Below the pieces are notes generated by a model. That model made no database searches. It was not told where the DNA came from and was given only the letters and a program-made list of their open reading frames with translations. Positions 26,601 through 41,600 of a stretch of DNA of 64,000 nt are shown in pieces. The stretch is from Phascolomyces articulosus (lineage: Eukaryota; Mucoromycota; Mucoromycetes; Mucorales; Lichtheimiaceae), in assembly GCA_025677815.1 (NCBI GenBank), contig JAIXMP010000031.1:62001-126000 (forward strand), given 5' to 3'. The number at the start of each line of letters is the position of its first letter. The stretch's first letter is position 1. The position numbers and the translations under genes were made by a program.

Positions 26601-29600
26601 ATACTTAGTATGGTAAGTGACATAACCTTTATCTTTCCCACTTTTTGTACGTAAAGAAATGGCTAAAGCCTATGGTTACAAATATGGATTAATAAGAATA
26701 CAAAATGAATGCATGAAAAAACGCCACGTACAAAGATTACACTATCATTGTGCAAACGTATGGTACTAGAATACAGGAGGTTGTCAAATACGGAAAAGGG
26801 AAAAACGCGTCATTCCACATGAAACAATGCGTCAAGTTTTGATAACGTGACACTATGATTATTGGTTGCTGTGCCATCACTAGACTAAAAATTTAATTTT
26901 GTGTCTCTCACGGCGCCTTTCAATTCCATCCAAAGTTTTATTTTATTATGGAAGTCATCACTTTTTAGGAATGGCTCCCATTGATTAAAAATTTAGCTGG
27001 ATTACCTATGATATCCACATATAAAGCGGGATGAATAATGGGTCTATATAGTGGTGCTTTTCTTTTCTTTTTCTGAAACTATTTGCCGTTCAAGCATGTT
27101 TAATAATAATAAGCAGCATTTTCAATTCGAAGATATCCCTGACCTTTCTGGGAAAATAGCTATTGTTACTGGTAGTACCAGTGGGGTATCTTTCATTATT
27201 ACTTTTATTTTTGTTTTAATTACATGAAAATTTGATAACTTACTGTTGTTATTCACACCATGGCGGTTTATAATATCAAAGATTGGCAAACCTTGCGCAA
27301 TAGAACTTGCTCGTAAGGGTTGTACCTTGTATGTGTATATAAAAAATCACTTTGGCCAGATTCAGAATAGACATAGTGCACAACAACTTGAATAATCGTT
27401 AATCTATAGTTAAATGTAATTTAGGGTTTTGCCATGTCGTAACGAATCAAAAGGAGAATCTCTTGTCAAAGAAATCAAGGAAAAAACTGGAAATGAAAAA
27501 GTCGAATACATTCCACTAGACTTAGCATCCTTGGAATCGGTTAAAAACTTTGTAGAAATATTTTTATCCAAATATTATCAATTGCACATTTTGCTCAACA
27601 ATGCAGGGATGATGCCTGTGGGGCCATTTGACCGAACTGAAGATGGTACTTTTTAACCATTCAAAACTAAAAATACAAACTCGTTTAATAACCCTTGCTT
27701 ATACCTGTAATTATATATGTAGGATTTGAAACTATGTTTGGCGTTAATGTCATTGCAACGCACTATTTGATGATCCAATTATTGCCAATTCTTGAAAAGT
27801 CAACACCAAGTCGTATTGTAAATGTTGCATCTAATGCTCATTGGATCACCTCTCTTGTTCGTTCTATCATTTTTGAGAGAATGAATGATGAAAGTTACTT
27901 CAATAGATTCTTGCAATATGGAAGATCAAAGGTAATAACTAACTAGCAGATTGGGTATTATATTTTATTTACTGGAATACCAATATAGCAACAACAACAA
28001 CAAAAAAAAAATTTCAATCTTTGAACTATTAAATTCTATTTTAACCTATTAGGCAGTGTTGATGCTTTTATCTTTCGAACTTGACAGGCGGTTAAGATCC
28101 AAAGGAATTGATAATGTATGTATAAAAGCCATAAATATTGAATATTCGAGAGTTTTATATTAGACAACACGCATAGTAATATTGTAATTATTATAGTTAT
28201 ATGTCAACACAAACCATCCTGGTGCAGTTAAGAATGGCCCATATTACGAAAAAGTTAAAGCAAATTCGTTGTTCGACCAAGCTATGGACCTGTTCTTTGT
28301 AACACCAGAGGAAGGTGCTCTTACTCAGCTTTATCTGGCGACAAGTCCTGAGGTCGAAGAAAAGAACATACATTCGCAATATTATGTAAGCTATTTTTAT
28401 AGATAGACAAATTGTTTCGTAGTAATAATTGATATTGTTGCCGTTGTTTTTTGTTGTCGGCTATATATACACAGTTATTATATATTAATTTATTATTTGA
28501 CGGGATATATACAATACTATAGGTTCCCATTGCACAACCAGGATCAACAAGTGCCTATACAAAATCTGAAAAAGAAGCGACAAAAGCATGGGAATTAGTC
28601 GAAGAACTTATTAAAGAAAAGATGCCAGGTTACCCCGGTGCCCACATTTGAATAAGGATATTTTATGATCTTTAGTAATTATGGATAATAATAATAATAA
28701 TAAGTGAGCGAAATAAACTGAAGGAATGTCATTGCTTCTGCATATTGCGTTGCAAAAAATTTCCAATTTCATTACGAGAGCTGGGGCAAAGTTTATTGTT
28801 ATCATCCAAACAATGAAATGGATTAGTTTCAGGGTTTTTTTTTTTGGTTTTACTACTCCGAATGTTTCTTACCACTTGAACCTACTTTTTTTCGCTTTTT
28901 TTTTCTTTGTCAAACCTAGATCGTTCCGAGGTGAAAAAGACCTTGTCCTAATTTACAATGGTTCAACGTGAGTATATTAATGGATGCTATAGTGTCATTT
29001 TAACAAACTCAATTAACCACATTTATATCCTATTTTAGCAAACACAAAAGTATACTCGTTCGCCTATATGAGTGAAAGCTTATATGAAAAATGGAAGGGG
29101 AGACTCGAGTAAGAACTGTCAAACTGTCATTCAATGTCAATTCCTTTTACATCACGCTTATACTTTACTTTTTTAAATTTGTTTAGAACATTGGCCGAAC
29201 AAACTCGTACGACGATTACTTTTGATTTCAACGATCAGGTATGTTTTTATTATTGAATTTTGAAAATTCGAAAAAAAAGAACCTGGAATAGTCAATGCTA
29301 TAACTTTTCACACGAGATATAGAAGAAAAGAGAAGGGGCGGGAAGGAAGACGCGTTATGGGTGTACTGATGTGATTTTTTGAACAACATTTTTTTTTTAT
29401 TATCGCGGTCGAAATAGTACTTTGATATCACTGGCAGATCCGCAGAGGGTGTAGAGAAGGCGTAAGTGGACATATTTCTCTGATGAGACTCCATGAAAAT
29501 ATAGACACAAAAAGTTAATATTCTGCCATTTTTTTAATAGTGCTCAGCATATATACAATGGGTTATTACAGAAACTCGTAAGTATTCGATTTTTACCAGT

Positions 29601-32600
29601 GACATTGATAAATTCAGGAAGGGGAACACAAAAAAAAAATAGAGAGGAGAGAGGAGAGATCCATAATACGAAAAAAAAAAACAAGAAAGATTGATGCTTT
29701 GACATCAATTTGTATATAATAGAATAGAGCCATTGACGAGGATATGATGTTGGGAACCTTTGCCACTTTGGCAAGTATGGAAGAAGCAGCAACCCGAAAA
29801 TTATTGGATTTTGCCTCTGAAGAACCTGAATCACCTGAAACTGGCTTCATGAATTCAAGTCAAAATCAACAACAGCAACAACAAAATCAACAAAAACAAG
29901 TGCACGCAGGTCGTCCATTGGAATTGGAAGAATTTGATGATATGAAGTCAACATTGAATGAAATTGAATTCAAAATAATGAAGGAAACGGAAGAAAAGGA
30001 GGATGAAACGCATAAGGCTGTCTTTAAATTCTCAAAGAATATTGCTAACCCACAAGAAGTTTTGAGAGGTCCTCCAGGTCCTAATTTACAAGCAACGGAT
30101 AACTTGAAGGAAGTCATGAGGGCTACAGAAACAGAATGTTATTTGGAAGGACGGGTAAAATACATATATATATATAAAATCAGAATATTTTAGACAGGAT
30201 GGGGGGAGGCAGGAGGAAATATATAAACATTTGCTATCAGTAGTGATTAATCAATAACACTTGGGTTTAATATTGTTCTATTTAAAAATAGGAAATCCAT
30301 ATCGAAGGCAGCGAAAAGGACCAAGTAGAAGATGCGTTACAACGATTCCTTAATATCCAAACTCTTTACGTAAGGTGTTTTTGAAACTATTTATTTTTAT
30401 GTGCTAAATTGATAAAGTAACTGATTTACTTTTTTCATGGTGCGCATATTCACAACCCAATAGAAACGTGGCCGTCGTCCAGTAACAATTGTTCCTTGTG
30501 TTCATTATCCAACAGATTCCCCATATTATGGATTGTATTTCTGCAACTTGAATCGTTATGCACAAAATAAATACGTTGATTTACTCTATAGCGATTCATT
30601 ACGACCCATGCACGTGCTCTTACCTGTCTTCAAAAACCCAGAAACAGGTCAATATCAAAAGCCAAAAGATCTTCTTGATGCAGCACCACGATCTGCACCA
30701 GTGCCTGGTCCAGCTCAAGAACGTATTCCTGCACCTCCACGACCTTCTTGGGTTCAACATCCATCCGCTCCCATGCAAAGTACATTACAGCACCAACAGC
30801 GGCAACAACCACCACGACGTCAATCGATGCCCAGCCATGGCCATGTCATGCAAAATACCCCTACATCCATGACATCCAGTGAAATGCCTTTATGGGGAGA
30901 AAACAGAGAATTTGTCAACAATTACGCAGCTTCTTCTTATGCATCCTCTCCTTCACCTACAACACCTTCTCCTTCATATCAAACAAATTTTCAACAACAG
31001 TATCCACAACAACCCGAATCTCATGAAAATGAGTTTCCTGCTTTACCAAGTGCACCACCACGTAAATCCTATGTCCCTGTCCGAGAAACACCTGGCCAAC
31101 CAATGCAACGTCGCGTGATTCGATTAACGAATCAACAACATGTTCCTGGTTCTCCAGATGCACCTTTATCGCAATTAGAAATGTAAGTTTTTCTTTTCTT
31201 TAGCATATGGGTGAAGAGGGGATACCTGAGGAGTGGACTATGATGGTTGTTTTTGAATGAAGATATAACTAATAACTATTTTTCTGTGGGTGTTTAAATA
31301 GGGCCCGTCAATATAACTTGAACAATATCCGTACCGCTTTAACTGATGGGTAAGATTCTTCGTTATAAAGAAGAAGAGGGGATGGGATGCGCTGGTTGAT
31401 ATCAATGATTTTTCAATTTTTATAGATTGGAAAGCGTGCGAGGTTTTAAGGGTGAAATCCGTCTTGAAGCAAAGTAAGTTTGATTTTTTTTTACTATATT
31501 ATAATATTTGCCGTGATAATGATAAATTCTAATTGTTGATTTTATTTATCAATGTATGGATAGACTTGGTAAAGTGTTATGGACCAATCTCTCAAGCGAA
31601 ATCGCCAAAAAGATTTGGGAATTCCAAGATATCAAAGACCTTGTGGTCAAAGAACATGGTGTTAAGCCTTTATTCAACAATGTGTAAGGCTTGTTTTTAC
31701 ATTATATTCGAGAGAGGATCTGATGGAGGTTGAAAAGGGAGGAAGAGAGGAGAAACACATATTGTTGTTAGGTGATTTTTGTGAACTAACAGTGTTGTTA
31801 TGCACAGAACCACGGCTGAAGAAAGAATCATGTCCACCATTTCTGAAATTTTACCTCGACCCTTCAAACACACTGGATTCTTTGAAATTCATTGCCAAGC
31901 TCGAAACCAACCTGCTTTAGAATATAAACCAGTAGTGATGATCATGAATCAAGGCATTGTCGAATTAAAAAAGGTGATTACACGTCAACAAAAAGTGACA
32001 GAGATTGATTGGGTGTCATTAGATCGGTATGTATTTACCCTTTTTCCCCCTCCTTTCTCGTTGTGATCTAACAAATAACATAGCTAATAATACTCTATTT
32101 ATATAAAACATATAGTAAATTCGATTTCCAATTATCACTCTCTGCACAAGAACTTTGTCGGGTAGATGTGAAGCCATACAGCACATTTATTAAAAAAGTT
32201 TCAGTTTGGTAAGTTTTTTTTTTGTACATAGAAAAGGAGATGAAAGAGGAAAAGGATGAAATATTCCTGCTTAGAAACTAATTCGTAAAAAAAAAATAGC
32301 CCAATTACGAATCAAATGACCTTTGAAAACGTTCGTGATTTCTTAAAAGTGGATCATATCTTACACAAGCAGAAGACATTTTATCGTATCCATTTCCCAT
32401 TCATTGTTGAAATCACTCGAGTGGAAAGTGTCCCCATCAGAAACCAACCCAACTCTGGTTATGGTGTTGATAAAGTTCTTGGTGTAACAGGCGAGGGCCA
32501 CGTTTGGTATGACCTTCAAGTATTTTATACCAACCATGATGAACCTTTCCGAACCAACTTGAGCCTTTCTGCAGGCGAATTGGCCTCATGGACAGTAGAT

Positions 32601-35600
32601 GATATCCTTGGTCCTGAGAATGATCCTCAAAAATTGATTGAATATATCAAATGTCTTTTAGTATTGACCGAAAAATGTGAGCCTTTGTTTACTTAAAAAA
32701 GAAAAGGAATTGTATAGTCCATAACTCTTTATCTCCCTCTCACACCATCATAATACACACACACACACACACTCTCTCTCTCTTCTTCTTCCTTTGCTAC
32801 GTATTGCTTCAATATTTCGCCAATGTAATAAAAAAAAAACTGTGAATGTATTTCTTTATTTGCTGCTTTTACGCATCTTGTAATGTTTGGGTTGGGTTGG
32901 AATATCTGTCATCATGCTAAGGTAGGATAGGTTTAGATTAGTTAAAAAAAATCAATTGGATATTATTTATCTATATAGAAAACAGCAGAAATTTACCACA
33001 TCATTTTCAATCGTGTTCGTGCAGGTGTCTAATAAAGTCAATTGCTTTGTTATATTATCATAGTACAAAAAATAATAAGGTATTTTTTCTCTCTTTTTCT
33101 TGTCTATCAAAAACCATGATAAGCAAAAAAAAAAACAAAAAAAAACATACCTCTACATCACGGACTGAATGAAGAGCAAGGACTGAGTATTGTTGTAATG
33201 CAGTTGCTGCTGCTTGACGACGTAATTGGACACCATGATCATCTCGTCGTGTTTGTTTAATCTCAATATGCTGATTTCCGTGTCCTGTTTGATTCATGGA
33301 CATTTGCTCCTCTTTCCTCTTTGGTATATAATGACGTGAACGGTACATACTGCGCCATGAACAATTGTTTAAATTTATCAAAAGCAACTCAGCAGCTCCA
33401 ATTTTATTATGCAAGAAATTCACCGCCTCTATGTTGTATAGTTTTCATCTTGAATATGATATGGTATCCGGATACTAATATAAAAATTGGTCATTATCCA
33501 ATCAATCTTTTGTGTTTATTAACTTTTTTAAGGAAGATATTTATTGTACATCGCAGTGAGATTTCGAGTTATCCTTTGATAATTAATCTTGAAATTGTTG
33601 CCACCACTATTACTGCTTCGGGTTGTGGCGCTGAACAAATACATATCTCGTATGAGTGACTAATTAGTTCGTTTATTATAAACTTGCTTTCTCTTAATTA
33701 GAATGTTGTAGCACATTTATTTCTAGGTAATAATGAACTATCCATTACAATTATTATATAACACATTTCTTGATGATAACATCGTAGTACATATTGAAAT
33801 AATATATATAGAAAAAATAAAATAATGATTTCAAAATAAGTGGTTATGTCGTCATCTTGAAATAATCATTATATGAATTAATTATATGTCATGCCACGAT
33901 ATAAACATTTGATTATTGAAAATAGATAGTCACCACAAACATATTCCGGTTTTGATTAACCAGCATCATGATGGGTTAAAAGAAAACATATAGTGCACTT
34001 GAAACACAAACATGGGACATGTGGAATAAATACTCCCTTTATTATAATGGGGAAAATAATTAGATAATATTGGAGTTCATATACATATGCTGGGATATTA
34101 TATTACAGTATTATGGCTGAAGGAAGTAGGAGATGTAACACAAACGTAAAATGCGGATCAGATAAAAAAACCCTTTCTGTATAACCCAAGAAGCACAAAA
34201 GAAGATCTGATAAAATAAGAACCTGGTATTATATATCTAATTGCTCAACCGGAAAAAAATTGAAAAATGTTAATAATATTGTATACGTGAAAGATGTCAA
34301 ACGAATGGTGTCCGACATCATTCTGACATCAGATACGTGATTGCACTAATCGCCCTAATAAATAATACTAGAAACTGAACATTTGTATTTTACACAAACA
34401 AACAAAAATGACGGTCATCTTTTTGATGATTTTAACCATTTACTATATGTCCAATTTTATATAAAAAAAAGAACTAAGCATAAGGAATAGGCAAACTTCA
34501 TGGATTCGTAACTTATGATATATTCTTTTATCAGATGGAGAAGAGACGCGTTCACAACTCAGCAGAAGATTTTTTTTTTTCAGCGGGCATTCTTTTTCAA
34601 TTGATGGTGTCACACTACCTCTTCATCGTCAGCTTAATTAATACACACACTATCAAATATTATTTTATATTATTATTTTGACAAGACATCATTCATTTGA
34701 CGACTCTAACCCACTCACCATTCATGTCATAATTCATTTAAACTAATTCCCGAGAATGGTCGACTAAGCTATATTTAGGGAATATTTATTGATCTCGCGT
34801 GGTGCAAAAAAAAATAAACGAGTAAAAGAGTTTTATTAAAAGTAAATTTCACCATTTTTATCCAATATTTCTTTTCTAGTGACATTATTAAGATTATACA
34901 TAGATATAAGCTATAGTACAATATGTGTCAAAATAAAAAATGACTGTCTGGAATATCATCGTCACAGTGATCTGTTATTGATGAATTGAAACATTTTTTT
35001 ATACTAAACTAGCTCATTTTATGGATGGGTGTCAGTCTTTCAGAACTGAAATTCTAGAAAGGCTACATCTGACTACGTACTCCTCATAGGAATTGAATTT
35101 ATGTCTATTGCTTCGGTATTCATAAAAAAACAGTATCAAAAGTTTATATATTATAAGCACATTTGAAACTGGTATAATTATAGTCAAAGAAAACGAATAT
35201 AAAGAGGTTACATACAGATTATAATGGTTATTTTAATTACTACATATTATGATAATACATATGGAACAAGATGGAGCGCGGACACAACGGATGTATCTGA
35301 CAAATTACATTACAGAAGAATAATGATGGCCGGGGGAGGGTTATATGAATAATCCTGTTTTTTTTTCTTGCTATAGTAATAAATATATAAATAAAAAGTT
35401 TCGCCGCGGGAAACCAAGGTACTTTTTTTTTTGTTCACAAATATTCTTAGCAAATATCAAACCATACCGAAACAAGGATATGGAGATGATGTCGTTGTAA
35501 GTAGTAGTGTTACAAAGCTCACCATAAAATAGAATGACAACATACGGATTATTGTGTCACCTTTACAAATCTCAAATTGTAGCGATATAAAAGGGGAGAG

Positions 35601-38600
35601 AATGTTCAATGGAAAGACAAAAAAAAAGAAAAAAAAATATCCTTCTTCTTTGACAAGTATATACTTTTAAAATAATGGTTAACGCTATCGCTGTCTTGCA
35701 AGGTGCCGCTGCCGCTGTTTTTGGTTACGTTTCTTTCCATCAATGTGGCCCTAATGACTCCACCACTGTCGTCGCTAACCTTACCGGTGTACCTGCTGGC
35801 AAGCACGGTTTGCATGTTCATCAATATGGTGATTTGACCAATGGTAAATATTTTTCATGCTCATGAAATATATATCTTTTCTCATTATTTGTTATTAATG
35901 ATTTATTTTTTATAATCAAAAAACAAAAGGTTGTGATTCTCTCGGTGGTCACTATAATCCATTCAATCATACTCATGGTGGTCCCACTGATGATGTTCGC
36001 CACGTCGGTGACTTTGGTAACGTTGAAGTTGGTGAAGATGGTACTGCTGTTTTCAAGTTGAACATGGAATATCTTAACTTACTTGGCTCTCATTCAATTA
36101 TTGGGTAATTTTATATCTATTTATTTATTTCAGTGCTCTATGAAAATCATGCATGAGAAGAGAAAAGTTGATTTTTTTTCAATTATGAACTCTTTATATA
36201 TATATATATAGACGTGGTCTTGTTTTGCACTCTGGTGAGGATGATCTTGGTCGAGGTGATAGTCCCGATTCCAAGACTACTGGTAATGCTGGTGCTCGTC
36301 TTGCTTGTGGCATTATTGGCTGTAAGTTATTTTTTTAAACATCTTATTTTATTATATGAGAAAGCTAATAACAATTACTTCGTTTTATTTATATATATGA
36401 TAGTCCCTAATGAAAGCAACTAAAAAAAATCGCGTAAAAACATTATGGGGTATCCCTTGTAAATAATTAATACCATTGGTGATTGATATATAGAAAAATG
36501 ATTCTTTTTCAAAAAATAAAAACTTTTATCGTAGTTAAAATATATTTGTCGAATTTCAGGAAAGTTGCAAATTTTTCATTATTGTTGCGCTGCTTGTGTT
36601 CTATTGAGTTTTACAGTCAGTAATGTATATACTTTATATGATGCATGTAAAATTTGAGTAGTTGAGTAGTATATAAAATGAGAGAAAATGCATGAATTTT
36701 TTTTATTTGGTTTGCTATATAATACGTACACAAAATATTTAAATAATTAATCTTAGTTATAAAATATTACATTGCTGCTATAATCATCATCACGATAATT
36801 TGTTGTAGCAATAGAAGATATGAACTTGTGTATTCATTGTTATGCAATTATAATAAAAAGAAGAAACCCCTATAAAATATGGAAATAGAGCGTTATTATG
36901 AAAGACATCGCCATATAAAAGACAGTCTACTAGTTTTCCAATACTTGGGAAGGTTTTTTGGGTGCTTACCAAAGGAAAAAGGGTGTTATTGTCATATATA
37001 ATCAAATAGAAAGTATAATAAATTACATCATTTAAAATTCATCATCAGTATAATTATACTATAACTGAACATACAGAAATATTTACTTATAAAGATAACT
37101 AGTGGATAGAAACGGATGAAGGAACCATGTGTGTGTGTGTGTGTTCTTTCATTGATCCTCCTTTCAATACATACTGTATTGGTATTTCCACCGATGTTAT
37201 AATTTTCACAAATTTAAACTGGCCCCAGATGGATGGGATGATAAATACAGGGGATGTTCTTCTGAATGATAAAGAGTTGAATCATCATTGTCATCATTTG
37301 CTGTATCAAACCACTTATTTCTATTAATTTCTTGTGTGGTACTACTGTAACTCCCACGACGACTTATTCCATTCTACAGTATTCTCCTTGAAAAGCTTAG
37401 AAAATTGCTACGATGATTGTTGACTGTGCTCTGACCAATTGTTATCATCACTTTGGGTTGTGTGCATGATCCAATTGACGGAGAATGATCTCATAAAGTT
37501 CAGCAAAAATTAGTACCCGGTACTTATTTCAATTTTTGAGGTACATGTATTCAAAGAAAATTTTCGATATAAACAATCCTGGCAATATAAAAGAAAATAT
37601 AACCTTTGGTGTTTCTATACCATCATAGTTATTTATTATTATTTTTAAGCCTTTTATATCAGTATGATAGTATAGAATTGGTATTGCGCAATTTTAGTTA
37701 AGATATTGATAACCGTTACAATATGGGTATTGCAAAACCTTATCTAATGCAAGAAATACAGTGGGATTGACAAAATTCAAACAGCGCGGTTGACTGTAGT
37801 AAGTTTTATTACATTATTTTGTGAGGTCAGAGAGGATGATGAGTATATATTAATATTTATGACGCTGGCTAGCAATTCAATTTATTAACTTCTTGGCCTT
37901 GGGCAAAAGCCATATAATACACTAAGTAATGTAAAGTAAACCAAAAACTTTCATTAAGTATAATCAACAACTTGAACATTGCCACGACATGAATTTCTTC
38001 AAAAAAATATATTCATATACTACCCTGCTATTTTTTGATTTCTCTTTTGTATTACATAAAAATGACAATATATTTTCCAAGCTATTTCCTTAAAGGTTGT
38101 AAAAGGCTAGTCTCTATTGATCTCTATTGTTCTAAGAGACATGGATATCAAATGACTGATTGGCAACGTCAATTCGTTCCCTTGATATCGGTAGGAGGAT
38201 GTAAAAAAAAAAAAACAATAATATTTCCTACCTCATCATTGGTGACAACCTAGTAGTTAATAATAATAACCAAATCGAGAAAACACGATGGAGCGTAGTA
38301 TGCATGGCTCTTTGATACGTAGGATGATAGAATAATTGAATCACCTATTGCACCCAAGACTTCCATCTATAATATAGATCATGCTGTTGTCTTTTTTTTT
38401 TGGTGTTACATATTATCATTTCACGTTTCACTTTTGGGAAAACATACCTCTCACATCTGAAGAAAGTATTAATGGAAAACAGATTTAAATTGTACTCATG
38501 ATCATATAGAATATATTTTCAGAAAATTAACGGGTTTTAGTAATATCTAATATTTGAGCTTTTTCACGGCTTAGTAGGGTAAATATTTAAGAATAAACAT

Positions 38601-41600
38601 TCGTTGTCGTGTGTGTTTGTTCGGTATACATCACTTGATATTGGTATTACTGTAAAGTATTGCTTTGGACAATTTTATTTACTCTGTTTTTGCCTATCAT
38701 CAATCACTGTTTACGCTTTACTTCATTAACAATGCTGCTAATTTTATACCATCAAGTATTAGGTACCATTATATAAGTAATATATATACTGTTAGTCGTG
38801 TGTGTGAATTGGAGTTACTATTATAAATCTATCCATTATTATACAAGAAACTAATTATATGGAATTTTCTGCCTCTAAATGCATTTACGTCATTATTGCA
38901 AATAATAAATATTCTTAAGTGTAGACTTATGCTCACAGCCGTTTTTTTTTAGGGGGTGGGGAGAAGGATATGGAGGGAGAAACAATTAGAACGACTTACG
39001 AACTTGAAATCGTGTGAATATGGAATAGAAACTGAAGAAGTCAAATTTACTGTTGTTGGGTGGTGGAAAAGAAAGATGATCCTACACAACGGTTTATAGT
39101 GTCACCAGAACGTACAGTCGTGTGCAAAGATCCATAATTGTTGGCAAACAGATCCAATCGTGATAATTCGTGAGGTTTACAATGATTTATCGCACGCACT
39201 CCTGAGCCAAGTATTAAAATTACTGTTTTAATCCATAAACGGATAGTAAAATTTCCCAGGGACAACCCTTTTTCTCCTTCATTCTGTGTTACCTAAAAAA
39301 ATGAAATATCAACGCATGAAAAACAGTGTTAATGTCTGATAAAGAATCAAAAACTTTAAAAAAATATTGTTACCGGTATTTTACCTAAAAAGAAACCAAA
39401 GAAGAAGTTTTAAAATAAGTTGTATCTACTACTTGGTGTATGTATGCTGATAATAGCAAAAAAAGATATAAAATTGCTACAGGATTATCCTTCTAATAAT
39501 CATTGTTGCTACCTTTCGTTGATGAATAATACAATCAAAATAATATGAATAAGAATAATACCATTTTTGAATAACACATATGAACTTTTATTGACTATCT
39601 AAAACGCAGTCAAGGGATATGGCTTGTTTGTTACACAATACAGTTCATATATAGAAGGACACACCAGATCTTGGGAAGGATTACACCATACCATAGTTTT
39701 GACAGGACTTTTTTTTGTTTGTTTGCTTTGATTTCATTCCCCACGGTAGACATGCTGCTGAATAAATTTTTTCATTTCGTTGTTATTAAAATCAACGATA
39801 TAAGGTGAGAAAAGTTGATGTTGTATTAATAACAATGATGATGACTATTATGTCCCAAAAATTTATATTTTATATCAATAATGTTTAGCTATGTATAGAA
39901 AATAATGATCAGCAGATGATCTTTCTTTCTCAAATGAAAGGTACTCCAAACCCCCACGGGCTATAATCTCGGTGTAAATCTGCACGACTTTAGGAGCAGT
40001 ATAAAGTAATATATTTTTCTAGGATACTCACGATGCAAGTATGAGAATATTTAAGAGGATGGATTATGTCACAAACTATTCCCAGAATCTTCTGCATCTA
40101 TACTTGTACGTGTTTTCATTTCCTTCAACTATAAAAGACCCGGTATTTTTATTCATTTTTCAAGAAAACATTATTATCATTATTCCACTTCCTCTCACCA
40201 TATTTATATTATACAATGACAACACAGCCTGGGCAGGACGTGGATAATAACAGTATTAGTAATAACCAAAAATCACAAGTCGTCGAGACTACATATACAG
40301 AACATGTAGAAATTAAACGCGAGAAAAAAATCGATGGTGATGCTGGCTCATCATCTGGTGGATCTTCTAATGGGGTTGCCATGAATGATCCAGAAAAAGC
40401 AAATGGATTTCGAGAACCTTTTGTTAAATCCAGCGAAGAAAAGAAACTCGTCAGAAAAATTCAATTTACTCTTATGCCATTTGTTTGTTGGATTCTTATG
40501 TTACAGGTACTATAAAGTAATAATAACAACATGATGCTATACAGTATATTTCCTATATATTAGAAATTAACAATATTATTATTACTATTATTAGTTTGCA
40601 GATAAAGCAGCTTTAAGTGTATCTGCAGTGCTAGGTATCTATCAAGATGTTCACTTGACTGGATCACAATTTAGCTGGCTTGGATCAATGTTCTTCATTG
40701 GTCATCTTGCATGTCAACCTATCAATAATATTATGTTACAAAAACTCCCAGTGGCACGATACCTTAGCGTTTGTATCTTCCTTTGGGGTATTGTAAGTAA
40801 TAAAATTAACTCTACCAAATTATTTGCGGCTTCGTTTTTCTAGTAACGTGCGTCATTTGCGTAGATAATTATTGTAATTAACAATGAACATTATTTATCA
40901 TAGGTTATGCTGGGTACGGCTTTTTGCCACAATTTTTCGCAACTTATGGCAATGAGGTTCCTACTTGGTCTTTTCGAAGGAACAGCTATGCCTAGGTAAA
41001 TATCTTTCATTACTTGTAATATTAAAAGAATCAACATAAACTATAACAATAGCCTCCCCTTCCTCTAATATATATATATTGCTCTTTAGTGTCTATCTTA
41101 TAGTAAATACTCTTTTTCGAAGATCTGAGCAAACGACAATGTATGGTGCGGTTACAATGGGAAGCGGGTTTGGTTCAGTCTTTGGTGCACTTGTAGCTTA
41201 TGGTATCTCAGAAATGGGTCATCAACGAGGAATTATGATGTGGCGTTGGTATGTTATCAGAGATTAGATGTTGTTGTGATAGTGGATTATTGGAGGGTCG
41301 GGAAAAATTGAAAGGAGAGATGGTATCTATGTTATAATATAAATATAGGAATACTTACTAACTCTTAAAAAAAACAGGAATCATATTATCTTTGGCGCAC
41401 TTACGGTTCTTCTTGGTTTACTCTGCTTCTTCTTCTTGGTAGATTCTCCTACTCACTGGCTTTTAAGATTATCGAAAAAAGAAAAGGAAATCACTCAAGA
41501 ACGCATCAAGGATAATGCTGTTATTCGTCACAAAAAACTCAAATGGGGACAAATGTTTGAATCATTGAAAGAGATTCGTTTTTACTGCATCTGTCTTGCT